DNA of 64,000 nucleotides from Mycobacterium shinjukuense (GTDB lineage Bacteria > Actinomycetota > Actinomycetes > Mycobacteriales > Mycobacteriaceae). Of this stretch, positions 34,269 to 41,731 are shown piece after piece; positions within the stretch are counted from its first letter, which is position 1, and every line of letters starts with the position of its first letter. The stretch is from NCBI RefSeq assembly GCF_010730055.1, contig NZ_AP022575.1, positions 744,001-808,000 of the forward strand. Direction: 5' to 3'. The position numbers and the translations under genes are program-made. A model generated the notes under the pieces. The model saw nothing but the letters and a program-made list of their open reading frames with translations. It did no database searches and was not told the DNA's origin.

Positions 34269-34454
34269 CTAGCTCGGGTCAAAGCACTCGTAGAACGTCT
34301 GCGTGGCGTAGTCGTAGCAGGTGTAGGTGCCGTACTCGGGCTGGTGCGCCGGGGCCGCGTTGGCGGTGCCCACGGAGGCGCCGAGGGCGGTCAGGCCGAT
34401 CGCCGAGGCCAGCAGAGACATGCCGGCGAGGGCGCGGATCCGGGTGGTGAACAT
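34269..34454 (-). CDS. Small secreted protein, two-cysteine mature peptide
   Basis: A 61-codon gene. Residues 1-~33 form a classical signal peptide: a basic start (MFTTRIRAL), a hydrophobic core, and an ANA cleavage site before APAHQ. The predicted mature peptide is only ~28 residues, rich in Tyr/Phe, with two cysteines nine residues apart (TYTCYDY and YECFDPS) that could form a loop. The ribosome site AGAGAGG is well placed upstream of ATG 34454. I recognise no family and recall no counterpart at this position in M. tuberculosis. Its spacing from coaD (266 bases) and purU (225 bases) suggests its own promoter. Function unknown. Confidence 0.7.
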   Translation of the reverse strand: MFTTRIRALAGMSLLASAIGLTALGASVGTANAAPAHQPEYGTYTCYDYATQTFYECFDPS

Positions 34455-34679
34455 GGGAACCTCTCTTTGCATCGTTGCTTCGGGTGGCGGCGGTTGCCGT
34501 TGACCACAGGTTGACGGCGGCCACTTGGCAAAGCCTTGGGACATTCTTGGCGCACGAAGTCCGCGACGTTTGCAGCGCTCCGCGCCGATGCCGCCGGCAA
34601 CCATCGCGTCCGGTCTCGTGCGCTGTCGAACGACTCGCGTGGGGACGCGGGGCGCCGGCGCTTCTCCGATGCCGACGTG

Positions 34680-35603
34680 TCAGAACACGATGGTCTGGTT
34701 GTGGTGCACGATGACACGGTCTTGGCAGTGCCAGAGCACGGCGCGGGACAGCACGGCGCGTTCGACGTCGGCGCCGACACGCACCAGATCGTCAACGGTG
34801 TGCGTGTGGTCGACGCGGACAACGTCTTGTTCGATGATCGGCCCCTCGTCGAGAACTTCGGTCACGTAGTGGGCGGTGGCGCCGATCAGCTTGACGCCGC
34901 GTTCGCGTGCCCGCTGGTAGGGGGCCGCGCCGGTGAAGGCGGGAAGGAACGAATGATGAATGTTGATCAGCGGGCAGCCGATGGCGTCCAGGAACTCCGC
35001 GCTCAGTATCTGCATGTAGCGGGCAAGTACCACCAAATCAACGTTGCCGCTGAGCAACTGAAGCTGACGCTGTTCGGCCTCCGGGCGAGTGTCCCGGGTG
35101 GCGGGAATGTGGATGAACGGCACACCGAAGGGTCGGACATGCTCGGCCAGTTCGGGGTGGTTCGCGATCACCATGACAACGGACATGTCAAGCTCGCCGC
35201 GGCGGTTGCGCCACAACAAATCCAGCAAGCAGTGGTCCTCTTTGGATGCCATGATGGCGACCCGTTTGGGCTTGGCCGCCTCGGTGAACCGGTAGTCGAT
35301 GCCGAACTTTTCGGCGACCGTGCTGCCGAAGTCGCGTTGCAGCTCGTCGATGGCAGCGGTCAGTCCGGGGAGGTGAAAGATGGCGCGCTGCAAGAATGTT
35401 CCACCTTCCGGTGCGGTGGAGTGCTGGTCCAGGGAAATGATGTTGGCGCCGGCCCGGGCCAGGAAGGTGCTGACCGCGGCGATGATGCCCGGGCGGTCGT
35501 GGCAACGAAGCAGCAGCCGACCGATATCGGCCGGCGGCGGTGAACCGGTTGGCGACGGTGGGTAGCTAGGCTCGTTCGGCGTTGGCGACGCGGAGTGCGC
35601 GAT
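34680..35603 (-). CDS. purU: Formyltetrahydrofolate deformylase with non-canonical (ATC) start
   Basis: Hydrolyses 10-formyl-THF to formate and THF, balancing one-carbon pools and feeding PurT. The C-terminal formyltransferase-like domain is complete (KRVAIMASKEDHCLLDLLW, then INIHHSFLPAFTGAAPYQ and GATAHYVTEVLDEGPIIEQD). The N-terminal ACT domain is also intact and in frame (IGRLLLRCHDRPGIIAAVST, then LDQHSTAPEGGTFLQRA). However, no ATG, GTG or TTG precedes the ACT domain in this frame. The only standard start is a TTG at 35393 inside the ACT domain. An AAGGAGG (complement of 35610-35616) lies exactly six bases before an ATC at 35603, where the family N-terminus (AH..TPNEP) begins. I therefore place the start at ATC 35603, giving 307 residues. 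Confidence 0.85.
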   Translation of the reverse strand: MAHSASPTPNEPSYPPSPTGSPPPADIGRLLLRCHDRPGIIAAVSTFLARAGANIISLDQHSTAPEGGTFLQRAIFHLPGLTAAIDELQRDFGSTVAEKFGIDYRFTEAAKPKRVAIMASKEDHCLLDLLWRNRRGELDMSVVMVIANHPELAEHVRPFGVPFIHIPATRDTRPEAEQRQLQLLSGNVDLVVLARYMQILSAEFLDAIGCPLINIHHSFLPAFTGAAPYQRARERGVKLIGATAHYVTEVLDEGPIIEQDVVRVDHTHTVDDLVRVGADVERAVLSRAVLWHCQDRVIVHHNQTIVF

Positions 35604-35616
35604 GATCGGCCTCCTT
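35603..35616 (-). promoter_or_regulatory. Ribosome site and ATC codon deciding the purU start
   Basis: On the minus strand AAGGAGG is followed by CCGATC and then ATC. The Shine-Dalgarno is near-perfect and its spacing points to an ATC (35603-35601), with another ATC directly before it. This supports initiation at a rare codon rather than at the TTG 210 bases downstream. Confidence 0.6.
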
Positions 35617-35687
35617 GCCCGGAGTTCGGAAATTCCGCAGGCCAGGATACCTGTCAGTAAATCCGGGGACCGCGCGCGGCCGCGTCC

Positions 35688-36917
35688 CTAATGGCCGTGG
35701 CGGTAATGGCCGTGGCTCTGGTGGTCGTGACGCCCGTCGTGCTCCCCGTTGCACTGGCGGTGATGTGGCGTGTCCGGTGAGCCGCCCATCATGCGCAGCA
35801 TCGGGATTCCGCCGGAAGTGACAAAGCGGATGACCAGCACCGCGGCGATCGCCAGGAAGGCGATGTTGAGCCAGGTGGTGTAATTCCAGGCAAACTCGGC
35901 GGTCATGACCGTCGCGTTGCGCTGGCTTGGAATGAGATTGGCTGTGCCGAAAAGTATTTCGATCAGATAGCCAGCGGCGACCATCGCCGCGTAAAAGCTG
36001 CCCAGCAGGGTCAGCATCATTTTGGTGCCGTAGTACTTACGGTAGATGGTCAGAATCGGCAGGATGAGCAGGTCGGCAAAGATGAACGCGATGACGCCGC
36101 CGAAGCTGATGCCACCGTTCCACAGCACCGCGGCAAGTGGCACGTTGCCGATCGAGCAGACGAACGAAACGATGGCCACGAACGGTCCGACGATTGGTCC
36201 CCACAGCGCAGACCAGCCCGGATGGTCAACCAAAAAGAAGTTCTGCCAAAAGCTTTCGGGGACCCATGCGGCCATGGCGCCGGCGATGAGCAGCCCCAGA
36301 ACAAGGTCGCGCAGGATCGCCAGCCACTCCATCACGAACACATGCGAGACGGAGGTGAATCCCTGCGGGGAAAGCAGCCGGCCCCAAAATGCGCCCTCCC
36401 CCCGGATGGACATGTCCATGGCCGCGTGGCCTTCCATCGATCCGGCGATTCCCCGCTCGGCCTGTTCGCGCGCGGCCTCGAGGAGCCGGTCGCGCACGAA
36501 CAGTCGGAACAACAGCGCCAGCACGACGATCATCAGCGGGCCGCCGATGAACTCCGCGGCGGTGAACTGCCAGCCCATCAGCAGGGCCAGGATGATGCCC
36601 AACTCCACCACGAGGTTGGTGGAGCCGATCTCGAACGCCATGGCGGCGGTGAAGTTGGCACCCTTGCGGAACAGTGATCGCGCCAACGCCACCGCGGCAT
36701 AGGAGCATGACGAGGATGCCGCTCCCAGTGCGGTCGCGACGGCCAGGGTGCGCGGCCGGTCGTCGCCCATCAAGGCCACGATCGCCGAGCGGCGCACCAC
36801 GGCCTGCACCACAGCCGAAAGTGCGAAGCCCAGGATCAGCGCCCACAGGATTTCCCAGGTCATCGACCCAGCCAGCGCCAACGCGTGCCCGATGGCACCT
36901 AGCACATTGCCCCTCAC
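35688..36917 (-). CDS. Permease of the UPF0718/YraQ (DUF318) type with His-rich tail (Rv2963-like)
   Basis: A 409-residue integral membrane protein with about eight to ten hydrophobic segments, a GAASSSCSYAAVAL motif in the first half and a related SFVCSIGNVPLAAVLW motif in the second, both typical of this permease family. The last ~25 residues are extremely His-rich (for example GRHDHQSHGHYRHGH), suggesting metal binding. Rv2963 is a member of the copper-responsive RicR regulon in M. tuberculosis (established knowledge), and a RicR-like palindrome lies upstream here. The transported species is unknown; copper or a thiol/sulfur compound are possibilities. The start is GTG 36917 behind GGAGGT. 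Confidence 0.88.
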   Translation of the reverse strand: MRGNVLGAIGHALALAGSMTWEILWALILGFALSAVVQAVVRRSAIVALMGDDRPRTLAVATALGAASSSCSYAAVALARSLFRKGANFTAAMAFEIGSTNLVVELGIILALLMGWQFTAAEFIGGPLMIVVLALLFRLFVRDRLLEAAREQAERGIAGSMEGHAAMDMSIRGEGAFWGRLLSPQGFTSVSHVFVMEWLAILRDLVLGLLIAGAMAAWVPESFWQNFFLVDHPGWSALWGPIVGPFVAIVSFVCSIGNVPLAAVLWNGGISFGGVIAFIFADLLILPILTIYRKYYGTKMMLTLLGSFYAAMVAAGYLIEILFGTANLIPSQRNATVMTAEFAWNYTTWLNIAFLAIAAVLVIRFVTSGGIPMLRMMGGSPDTPHHRQCNGEHDGRHDHQSHGHYRHGH

Positions 36918-37294
36918 GCGGACCTCCGCTGCGGTTAGCTGTTCCGGCGATTATCACCGCCGGTTCCGGGCACCGCCCGTCCCACCACCATATACCACCC
37001 AGGGGTATATGGCCTCAACGTTGAGATCCTGGTCACGCCAGGGGTCGTGGCGGGCCCATCGGGGCGTCGCTGCGGCGCGCGCACCCGGCGACCGAGACAC
37101 CGACGGCTGAGAAGCTGGGGTCGGACGCGCCCGCGGTGGTGTCGCCGCCGGTGAAGCGCAGGAGGCCGGCAGACGGCGATCGGCCAGATCGGCCTGGCAT
37201 CCGGCCTTCTCACCGCCGGGGTGCGGGTACGCTACGGCGTCGGGGCGGGGCGTGACGAACAACGGTCGCCAGCGACGGGAGAAGGGACGCGGGC
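36918..37294. other. Divergent intergenic region, permease / PGL glycosyltransferase
   Basis: A 377-base stretch without a gene. The left third holds the permease ribosome site, a GATAAT on the minus strand (36950-36955) and the RicR-like palindrome. The right part has a strong ribosome site, GGGAGAAGGGA (37277-37287), for the glycosyltransferase. I see no other clear element in 37013-37276. Confidence 0.55.
36988..37012. promoter_or_regulatory. RicR/CsoR-like copper-responsive operator
   Basis: A perfect 9-bp inverted repeat, CCATATACC (36988-36996) and GGTATATGG (37004-37012), with a 7-base spacer. Its core TACCACCCAGGGGTA (36993-37007) fits the mycobacterial RicR palindrome TACCC-N5-GGGTA with one mismatch. 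It lies 71 bases upstream of the permease GTG. Given that Rv2963 is RicR-regulated in M. tuberculosis, copper-dependent derepression is likely. Confidence 0.7.
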
Positions 37295-38698
37295 ATGGGC
37301 ACCGCACCGAACGCAGCTGAGCCCTCCACCCGCAGGCGGCGCATCCTGTTTATCGCGGAAGCGGTGACCCTGGCCCACGTCGTCCGGCCGCTTGTCCTGG
37401 CCCGGTCGCTGGACCCGAGCCGGTACGAGGTCCACTTCGCCTGCGACCCGCGATACAACAAGCTCCTGGGCACGCTTCCCTTCCCCCACCATCCGATCGG
37501 CACCATTCCCAGCGAGCGGTTTCTGGGCAACGTGGCCCAGGGCCGGTTCTACACCGGCCGGACGTTGCGCAGGTACGTCGAGGAGGACAGCAGGGTGCTG
37601 GCCGCGGTCGCACCCGACCTGGTGGTCGGCGACCTTCGCATTTCGCTCTCGGTCAGCGCCCGCCTGGCCGGCATCCCCTACGTCGCCATCGCGAACGCCT
37701 ATTGGAGCCCCTACGCCCGGCGCCGCTTTCCGCTGCCGGACGTGCTGTGGACCCACCTGCTCGGCGTCCAGCTGGTCAAGCTGCTGTACCGCCTGGAACG
37801 TCCGGTGTTCTTCGCCATGCAATGCGTGCCGCTCAACCGGGTCCGCCGCGAGCACGGGTTGCCGAGTCTGGGCTGGAATCTTTGCCGCATTTTCACCGAC
37901 GGGGACCACACGCTCTACGCCGACCTGCCGGAGCTGGTGCCCACCGACAACCTGCCGGCCAACCATCGGTATCTCGGCCCGGTCCTCTGGTCGCCCGACG
38001 TGGCGCCGCCGGCGTGGTGGGAGTCGCTGCCGACGGACCGGCCGATCGTCTACGCGACCCTTGGCAGTTCCGGCGGGAGGAACCTGTTGCAGGTGGTGTT
38101 GACCGCCCTGGCTGAACTGCCGGTGACGGTGATCGCGGCCACCGCGGGCCGCAGCGACCTGACGAACGTGCCGGCCAACGCCTTCGTGGCGGACTACCTG
38201 CCGGGCGAGGCCGCCGCGGCCCGTTCGGCCGTGGTGATCTGCAACGGCGGCAGCATGACGACTCAGCAGGCCTTGGTGGCCGGGGTGCCGGTGATCGGGA
38301 TCGCCAGTAACTTGGACCAACACCTCAACATGGAAGCCATCGAGCGGGCCGGCGCGGGTGTGCTGCTGCGAACCGAGCGGCTCACCAGTCGGCGTGTGGC
38401 CGAAGCCGTACAGCAGGCGCTCACTGGCTCCCAGCACCGGCACGCCGCCGGGCGACTCGCCGAAGCCTTTAGTCGAAGCTTGGCTCGATTCCCACAGCAG
38501 GTGGAGAGTGGGTTGCGCCCATTGTTGGAGACGGTGCCCGCGGATCGCCCGGCCGCGGTGGCAGCCCGCAACCGGGTGGCGCGTGCACGCCAACGGCCTA
38601 ATCGCCGACTTGATACCGACGCCGCGTCAAGGGATAGGGTTATCCCTCGCGGCGAAAGGATCCCGAGGTGGGAGCAACCGAATTCTCCAAGGCGCTGA
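37295..38698 (+). CDS. Phenolic glycolipid rhamnosyltransferase (Rv2962c-like)
   Basis: A GT-B fold, UGT/MurG-like glycosyltransferase of 467 residues. Its closest recognisable relative is Rv2962c, which adds the first (2-O-methylated) rhamnose to phenolphthiocerol dimycocerosate. The N-terminal acceptor domain begins RRRILFIAEAVTLAHVVRP and includes VHFACDPRYNKLLG. The C-terminal nucleotide-sugar domain has VICNGGSMTTQQALVAGVPVIG and DQHLNMEAIERAG. ATG 37295 has a strong GGGAGAAGGGA upstream. The C-terminal ~50 residues are Arg-rich and overlap the downstream methyltransferase gene by 31 bases. It is the only glycosyltransferase in this locus. Confidence 0.88.
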   Translation: MGTAPNAAEPSTRRRRILFIAEAVTLAHVVRPLVLARSLDPSRYEVHFACDPRYNKLLGTLPFPHHPIGTIPSERFLGNVAQGRFYTGRTLRRYVEEDSRVLAAVAPDLVVGDLRISLSVSARLAGIPYVAIANAYWSPYARRRFPLPDVLWTHLLGVQLVKLLYRLERPVFFAMQCVPLNRVRREHGLPSLGWNLCRIFTDGDHTLYADLPELVPTDNLPANHRYLGPVLWSPDVAPPAWWESLPTDRPIVYATLGSSGGRNLLQVVLTALAELPVTVIAATAGRSDLTNVPANAFVADYLPGEAAAARSAVVICNGGSMTTQQALVAGVPVIGIASNLDQHLNMEAIERAGAGVLLRTERLTSRRVAEAVQQALTGSQHRHAAGRLAEAFSRSLARFPQQVESGLRPLLETVPADRPAAVAARNRVARARQRPNRRLDTDAASRDRVIPRGERIPRWEQPNSPRR

Positions 38699-39462
38699 TG
38701 TGGCGCATCGCCGAAGAGACCTGGAACTACGGCCAGTTCCATCTCGGGGCGGATCGGCGCACGAACCGGATCAGGGCCGTGCAGCAAGCGCTCGACGGAC
38801 GGGTGACGCGGGTATACCTCGAGATCGGAGTTTCGCACGGATTTGCGTTCCGGCGCATTGCCGCCGACGAGAAGATCGCCGTCGACCCGGCGTTCAAGCT
38901 CTCGGGGCGCTCTCGCAGACTCGCTGCCGCCAAGGCGCGCGCCACCCACTACTTCGAGACGACCAGCGACGCCTTCTTCGCGAACGAGACGGCCTTGCTC
39001 GAGCAGCGCGGCATCGACGTCGCCCTGATCGACGGGCTGCACACCTATCGACAGGTCGTGCGTGACGTCGAGAACACCCTGCGGCATCTGCGGAGCGACG
39101 GCGTCATTGTGCTGCACGACTGCAACCCCGCGCACGCCTCGATCGCCTACCCGGCCACGTCCTATGCCGACTTCCGCGCGCACAACCATTGGCGGAACTT
39201 CTTTTGGAGCGGCGATGTTTGGAAGGCGATCGTCCATCTGCGCAGCACCCGCAATGACCTGCGAATCGCGGTGCTGGACTGTGATTTTGGCGTCGGGATC
39301 ATACGAAAGGGATCGGCGGAATCGCCATTGCCCTACTCGGCGGCGCAGATCGAGGCGCTCGATTACGCCGATCTCGCCGCCGACCGCGAACGCCTGCTCA
39401 ACCTGAAGCCCGCCGGGTACCTGAACGAATTTCTCGGGTCAGAGCGCCGAATCCGCCGATGA
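38668..39462 (+). CDS. SAM-dependent (Methyltransf_24-type) sugar O-methyltransferase candidate
   Basis: A 264-residue class I methyltransferase. Motif I is YLEIGVSHGFAF (50-61). The acidic loop DGLHTY (122-127) followed by VIVLHDCNP (137-145) is typical of Methyltransf_24-like, metal-assisted O-methyltransferases. The start is GTG 38668, inside the end of the glycosyltransferase gene, so the two are translationally coupled. By position it replaces Rv2959c, the rhamnosyl 2-O-methyltransferase of M. tuberculosis, but its sequence pattern differs from what I recall of Rv2959c. I infer methylation of the PGL rhamnose at a position not predictable from sequence. Convergent with the enoyl reductase gene, 19 bases between stops. 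Confidence 0.75.
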   Translation: MGATEFSKALMWRIAEETWNYGQFHLGADRRTNRIRAVQQALDGRVTRVYLEIGVSHGFAFRRIAADEKIAVDPAFKLSGRSRRLAAAKARATHYFETTSDAFFANETALLEQRGIDVALIDGLHTYRQVVRDVENTLRHLRSDGVIVLHDCNPAHASIAYPATSYADFRAHNHWRNFFWSGDVWKAIVHLRSTRNDLRIAVLDCDFGVGIIRKGSAESPLPYSAAQIEALDYADLAADRERLLNLKPAGYLNEFLGSERRIRR

Positions 39463-39481
39463 ATGGCTCGATTGTGCTGAA

Positions 39482-40738
39482 TCAGTTCAGCCGGGCGGTC
39501 CCCATGGACAGGCCGGCGCGGGGAAGCCGCCTCAGCAGCACGTCGCCCATCGCCGCGGCGGGAGTCAGCACACCGCGCAGCTCGGAAAGCCGGTCGCGAT
39601 CCAGCGCCAGCGCCAGACCGCTCTCAGCGAGCAGCACCGCCGTCGAGGCGTAAGCGTCGACGTGGTGCGCGAAAGTCGCCCGGTAGCGGGCACCGGTCGT
39701 GGTGGTGGTGTAGGTCTCGAACCGATAATGGCCGCGTTCACGGGTTTTCCGGCTCGGGCCGGTGCCTGGTCTGGGCGTGATGCGCTCCACCAGTCGTCGG
39801 GGCAACCGGCTGAAGTATCTGTTGCCCACACCGATGGCACCCGCGATAGCGCCGGTGACGGCGGCGGAGGCGACCGGTGCGGCCACCGACCTTCCCAGAC
39901 TCATCGTCTCCGAGTAACGGAATCGTCGGCCATAGGCCCAGTCCTGTAATGCATTGCTACGCCGGACAATTCGAGTGTTGTATGGCCCTTGAACGAATCC
40001 TCCGGTCCAGAAGCCCGCAAGCTCGGGCGCCAGGTCGCGTCCGCGTCGCCAGGGAAAATCCGGCTGCGGACCCAGTTCGGGCTCGGCTCCTCGGTCCGTG
40101 GTCAGCGTGTACGGGTCGTTGACCATCCGGCGGGCGTCAGGGTCGCTGGATGCGGTGCGCATCGCTTCGGAATACGTCGCAACCGAGCCGCCGGAGACCC
40201 AGCGCTGGGAGAACGAGCGGAGCACAAGGTTGGTGTCGCAGAGTTCACCGGTGCCGTCCTCGATCGCCCGGCGGTACAGCTGATAGACGTTCAGATCCGA
40301 AGGAATCGAATCGAATCCGCACGAGAGCACGATCCGGGCACCGGTGTCGGCGGCTTGCTTGTGGTACAGGTCGATGCTGATTCGGCCGAACATCAACTCA
40401 CCGGTCAGGTCCGCATAGTCGGTTCCTGCCGTGGCGCAGGCCGCCACCAGCGGCAGGCCGTAGCGGGTGTAGGGTCCGACGGTCGTCAGCACCACCTGGG
40501 CCCGCGTGGCCATCGCCTCGAGCGTCGACGGTTGTGCGGCGTCGGCCAGGATCAGCGGCCAATCCTGCGCGGCCGCGCCCAGGTTCTCCCGCACGGCCCG
40601 CAGCCGTTCGGTCGAGCGGCCCGCCAGCGCGATGCGCACCGGTGACCCGCTGTGGGCGAGGTAGTCGGCGGTCAACGTGCCGGAGAAGCCGGTGGCGCCA
40701 TACAAGACGATGTCGAACTCGCGCTCGAGTGGGCTCAT
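39482..40738 (-). CDS. Trans-acting enoyl reductase of DIM/PGL synthesis (Rv2953-like)
   Basis: A 418-residue saccharopine-dehydrogenase-like oxidoreductase acting in trans with the polyketide synthase PpsD, which lacks a working enoyl reductase domain, to reduce the double bond in (phenol)phthiocerol. The N-terminal Rossmann motif is LYGATGFSGTLTADYL (12-27). VLTTVGPYTRYGLPLV and the SCGFDSIPSDLNVY segment are hallmarks of this family. ATG 40738 is the natural start. It lies 66 bases downstream of the phthiotriol methyltransferase on the same strand, so the two form a small leftward operon. Confidence 0.94.
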   Translation of the reverse strand: MSPLEREFDIVLYGATGFSGTLTADYLAHSGSPVRIALAGRSTERLRAVRENLGAAAQDWPLILADAAQPSTLEAMATRAQVVLTTVGPYTRYGLPLVAACATAGTDYADLTGELMFGRISIDLYHKQAADTGARIVLSCGFDSIPSDLNVYQLYRRAIEDGTGELCDTNLVLRSFSQRWVSGGSVATYSEAMRTASSDPDARRMVNDPYTLTTDRGAEPELGPQPDFPWRRGRDLAPELAGFWTGGFVQGPYNTRIVRRSNALQDWAYGRRFRYSETMSLGRSVAAPVASAAVTGAIAGAIGVGNRYFSRLPRRLVERITPRPGTGPSRKTRERGHYRFETYTTTTTGARYRATFAHHVDAYASTAVLLAESGLALALDRDRLSELRGVLTPAAAMGDVLLRRLPRAGLSMGTARLN

Positions 40739-40804
40739 CCGGGCGACACTACCGGACCCACGGTGCGGCGGCGCCGCGTGCCGATCGCGGGCCGGGACGC
40801 CGCC

Positions 40805-41617
40805 TCAGTCCTTGGTGAAGCAGTACATCCGGTATGAGATATCCCCGCTTTGCAGGTAGCGATACAGCTGCGTGCCCTGCACGCCGATGTATTCGCGGCC
40901 CGCGAAGCGCAGGAAGGTCGGCAGATGGCGATCGACCAGCGCCTGTGACTTGTGCGAATTGATCTCGATGCCGCGCAGCACCTCGGCGTTGATCTCCCTT
41001 TGGGAAAGTTGCCGCAGCCCGGTGTCGGCCAGGTCGGCCTCCCATTCGGCGATCTCATTGTCGGGGCGCAGGTCGGCGTATGGGAAGTAGCCTCCGGGGC
41101 GTAGCACCCGCACCACCTCGGCCAGGAAACGCCGAAAGTGCGGGTAGCAGTGCGAGGCCTCGACATTGAGCACCACGTCGAAGGATTCGTCGTCGAAGGG
41201 CAGCTTCTCGGCGTCACCTCGCACGAAGTCCAAACCGGGCAGGCGGTGTCGTTGTTGGCAAAACCTGATGCCGGCCGGGTTCAGGTCCAGCCCGGTGTAG
41301 GAGGCCGGCGCCACGGTGCGCATGAGGTATGAGGCTCCGCCGCCGTGGCCGCAGCTGACCTCCAGGACCCGTTTGCCGGTGAGATCCGCCTGGGTCGCCG
41401 TGCGGTGGTACAGGTTGATGTGGGCCCGGTTGGGCTCGTCGGAGGCTGCCAGCGGCAGGGCCATCGGGGGATCCTCCTCGTAGGCCCAGTTGATGAACTC
41501 GAGTTCGTCGGAACCGAGCCCGCGCGTCATCAGCGGGTACCAATACCGCCAGACCCTCTTGTAGGCGGCCGTGCTTCCCACGCGGGCGAGCAGGCGGTGG
41601 GCAGGACGGAAGCCCAT
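40805..41617 (-). CDS. Phthiotriol/phenolphthiotriol dimycocerosate methyltransferase (Rv2952-like)
   Basis: SAM-dependent O-methyltransferase that makes the methoxy group of DIM and PGL from the hydroxyl left by the ketoreductase. The 270-residue protein has SAM motif I VLEVSCGHGGGASYLMRT, LDFVRGDAEKLPFDDESFDVV and NVEASHCYPHF, all characteristic of this enzyme. ATG 41617 (MGFRPAHRLLARVGS) matches the family; the frame stays open for more than 1 kb upstream, but that is antisense to the ketoreductase gene. Its start is 114 bases from the divergent Rv2951c-like gene, so a shared control region is likely. Confidence 0.95.
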   Translation of the reverse strand: MGFRPAHRLLARVGSTAAYKRVWRYWYPLMTRGLGSDELEFINWAYEEDPPMALPLAASDEPNRAHINLYHRTATQADLTGKRVLEVSCGHGGGASYLMRTVAPASYTGLDLNPAGIRFCQQRHRLPGLDFVRGDAEKLPFDDESFDVVLNVEASHCYPHFRRFLAEVVRVLRPGGYFPYADLRPDNEIAEWEADLADTGLRQLSQREINAEVLRGIEINSHKSQALVDRHLPTFLRFAGREYIGVQGTQLYRYLQSGDISYRMYCFTKD

Positions 41618-41731
41618 GGGCACAAAGTATGTCAGAACGGCGCCGCCGCACACCCGACCGTGGGACGTGGCCGCCTGAGGTAGCGTGGCCGGAATGACGG
41701 TGATCGCCAGCGCGGCATGCGGGCACTGAGG

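Noticed and set aside
36046..36702. Plus-strand open frame of 218 codons inside the permease gene
   Set aside because: Antisense to a strongly supported membrane protein; composition reflects the complement of hydrophobic codons.
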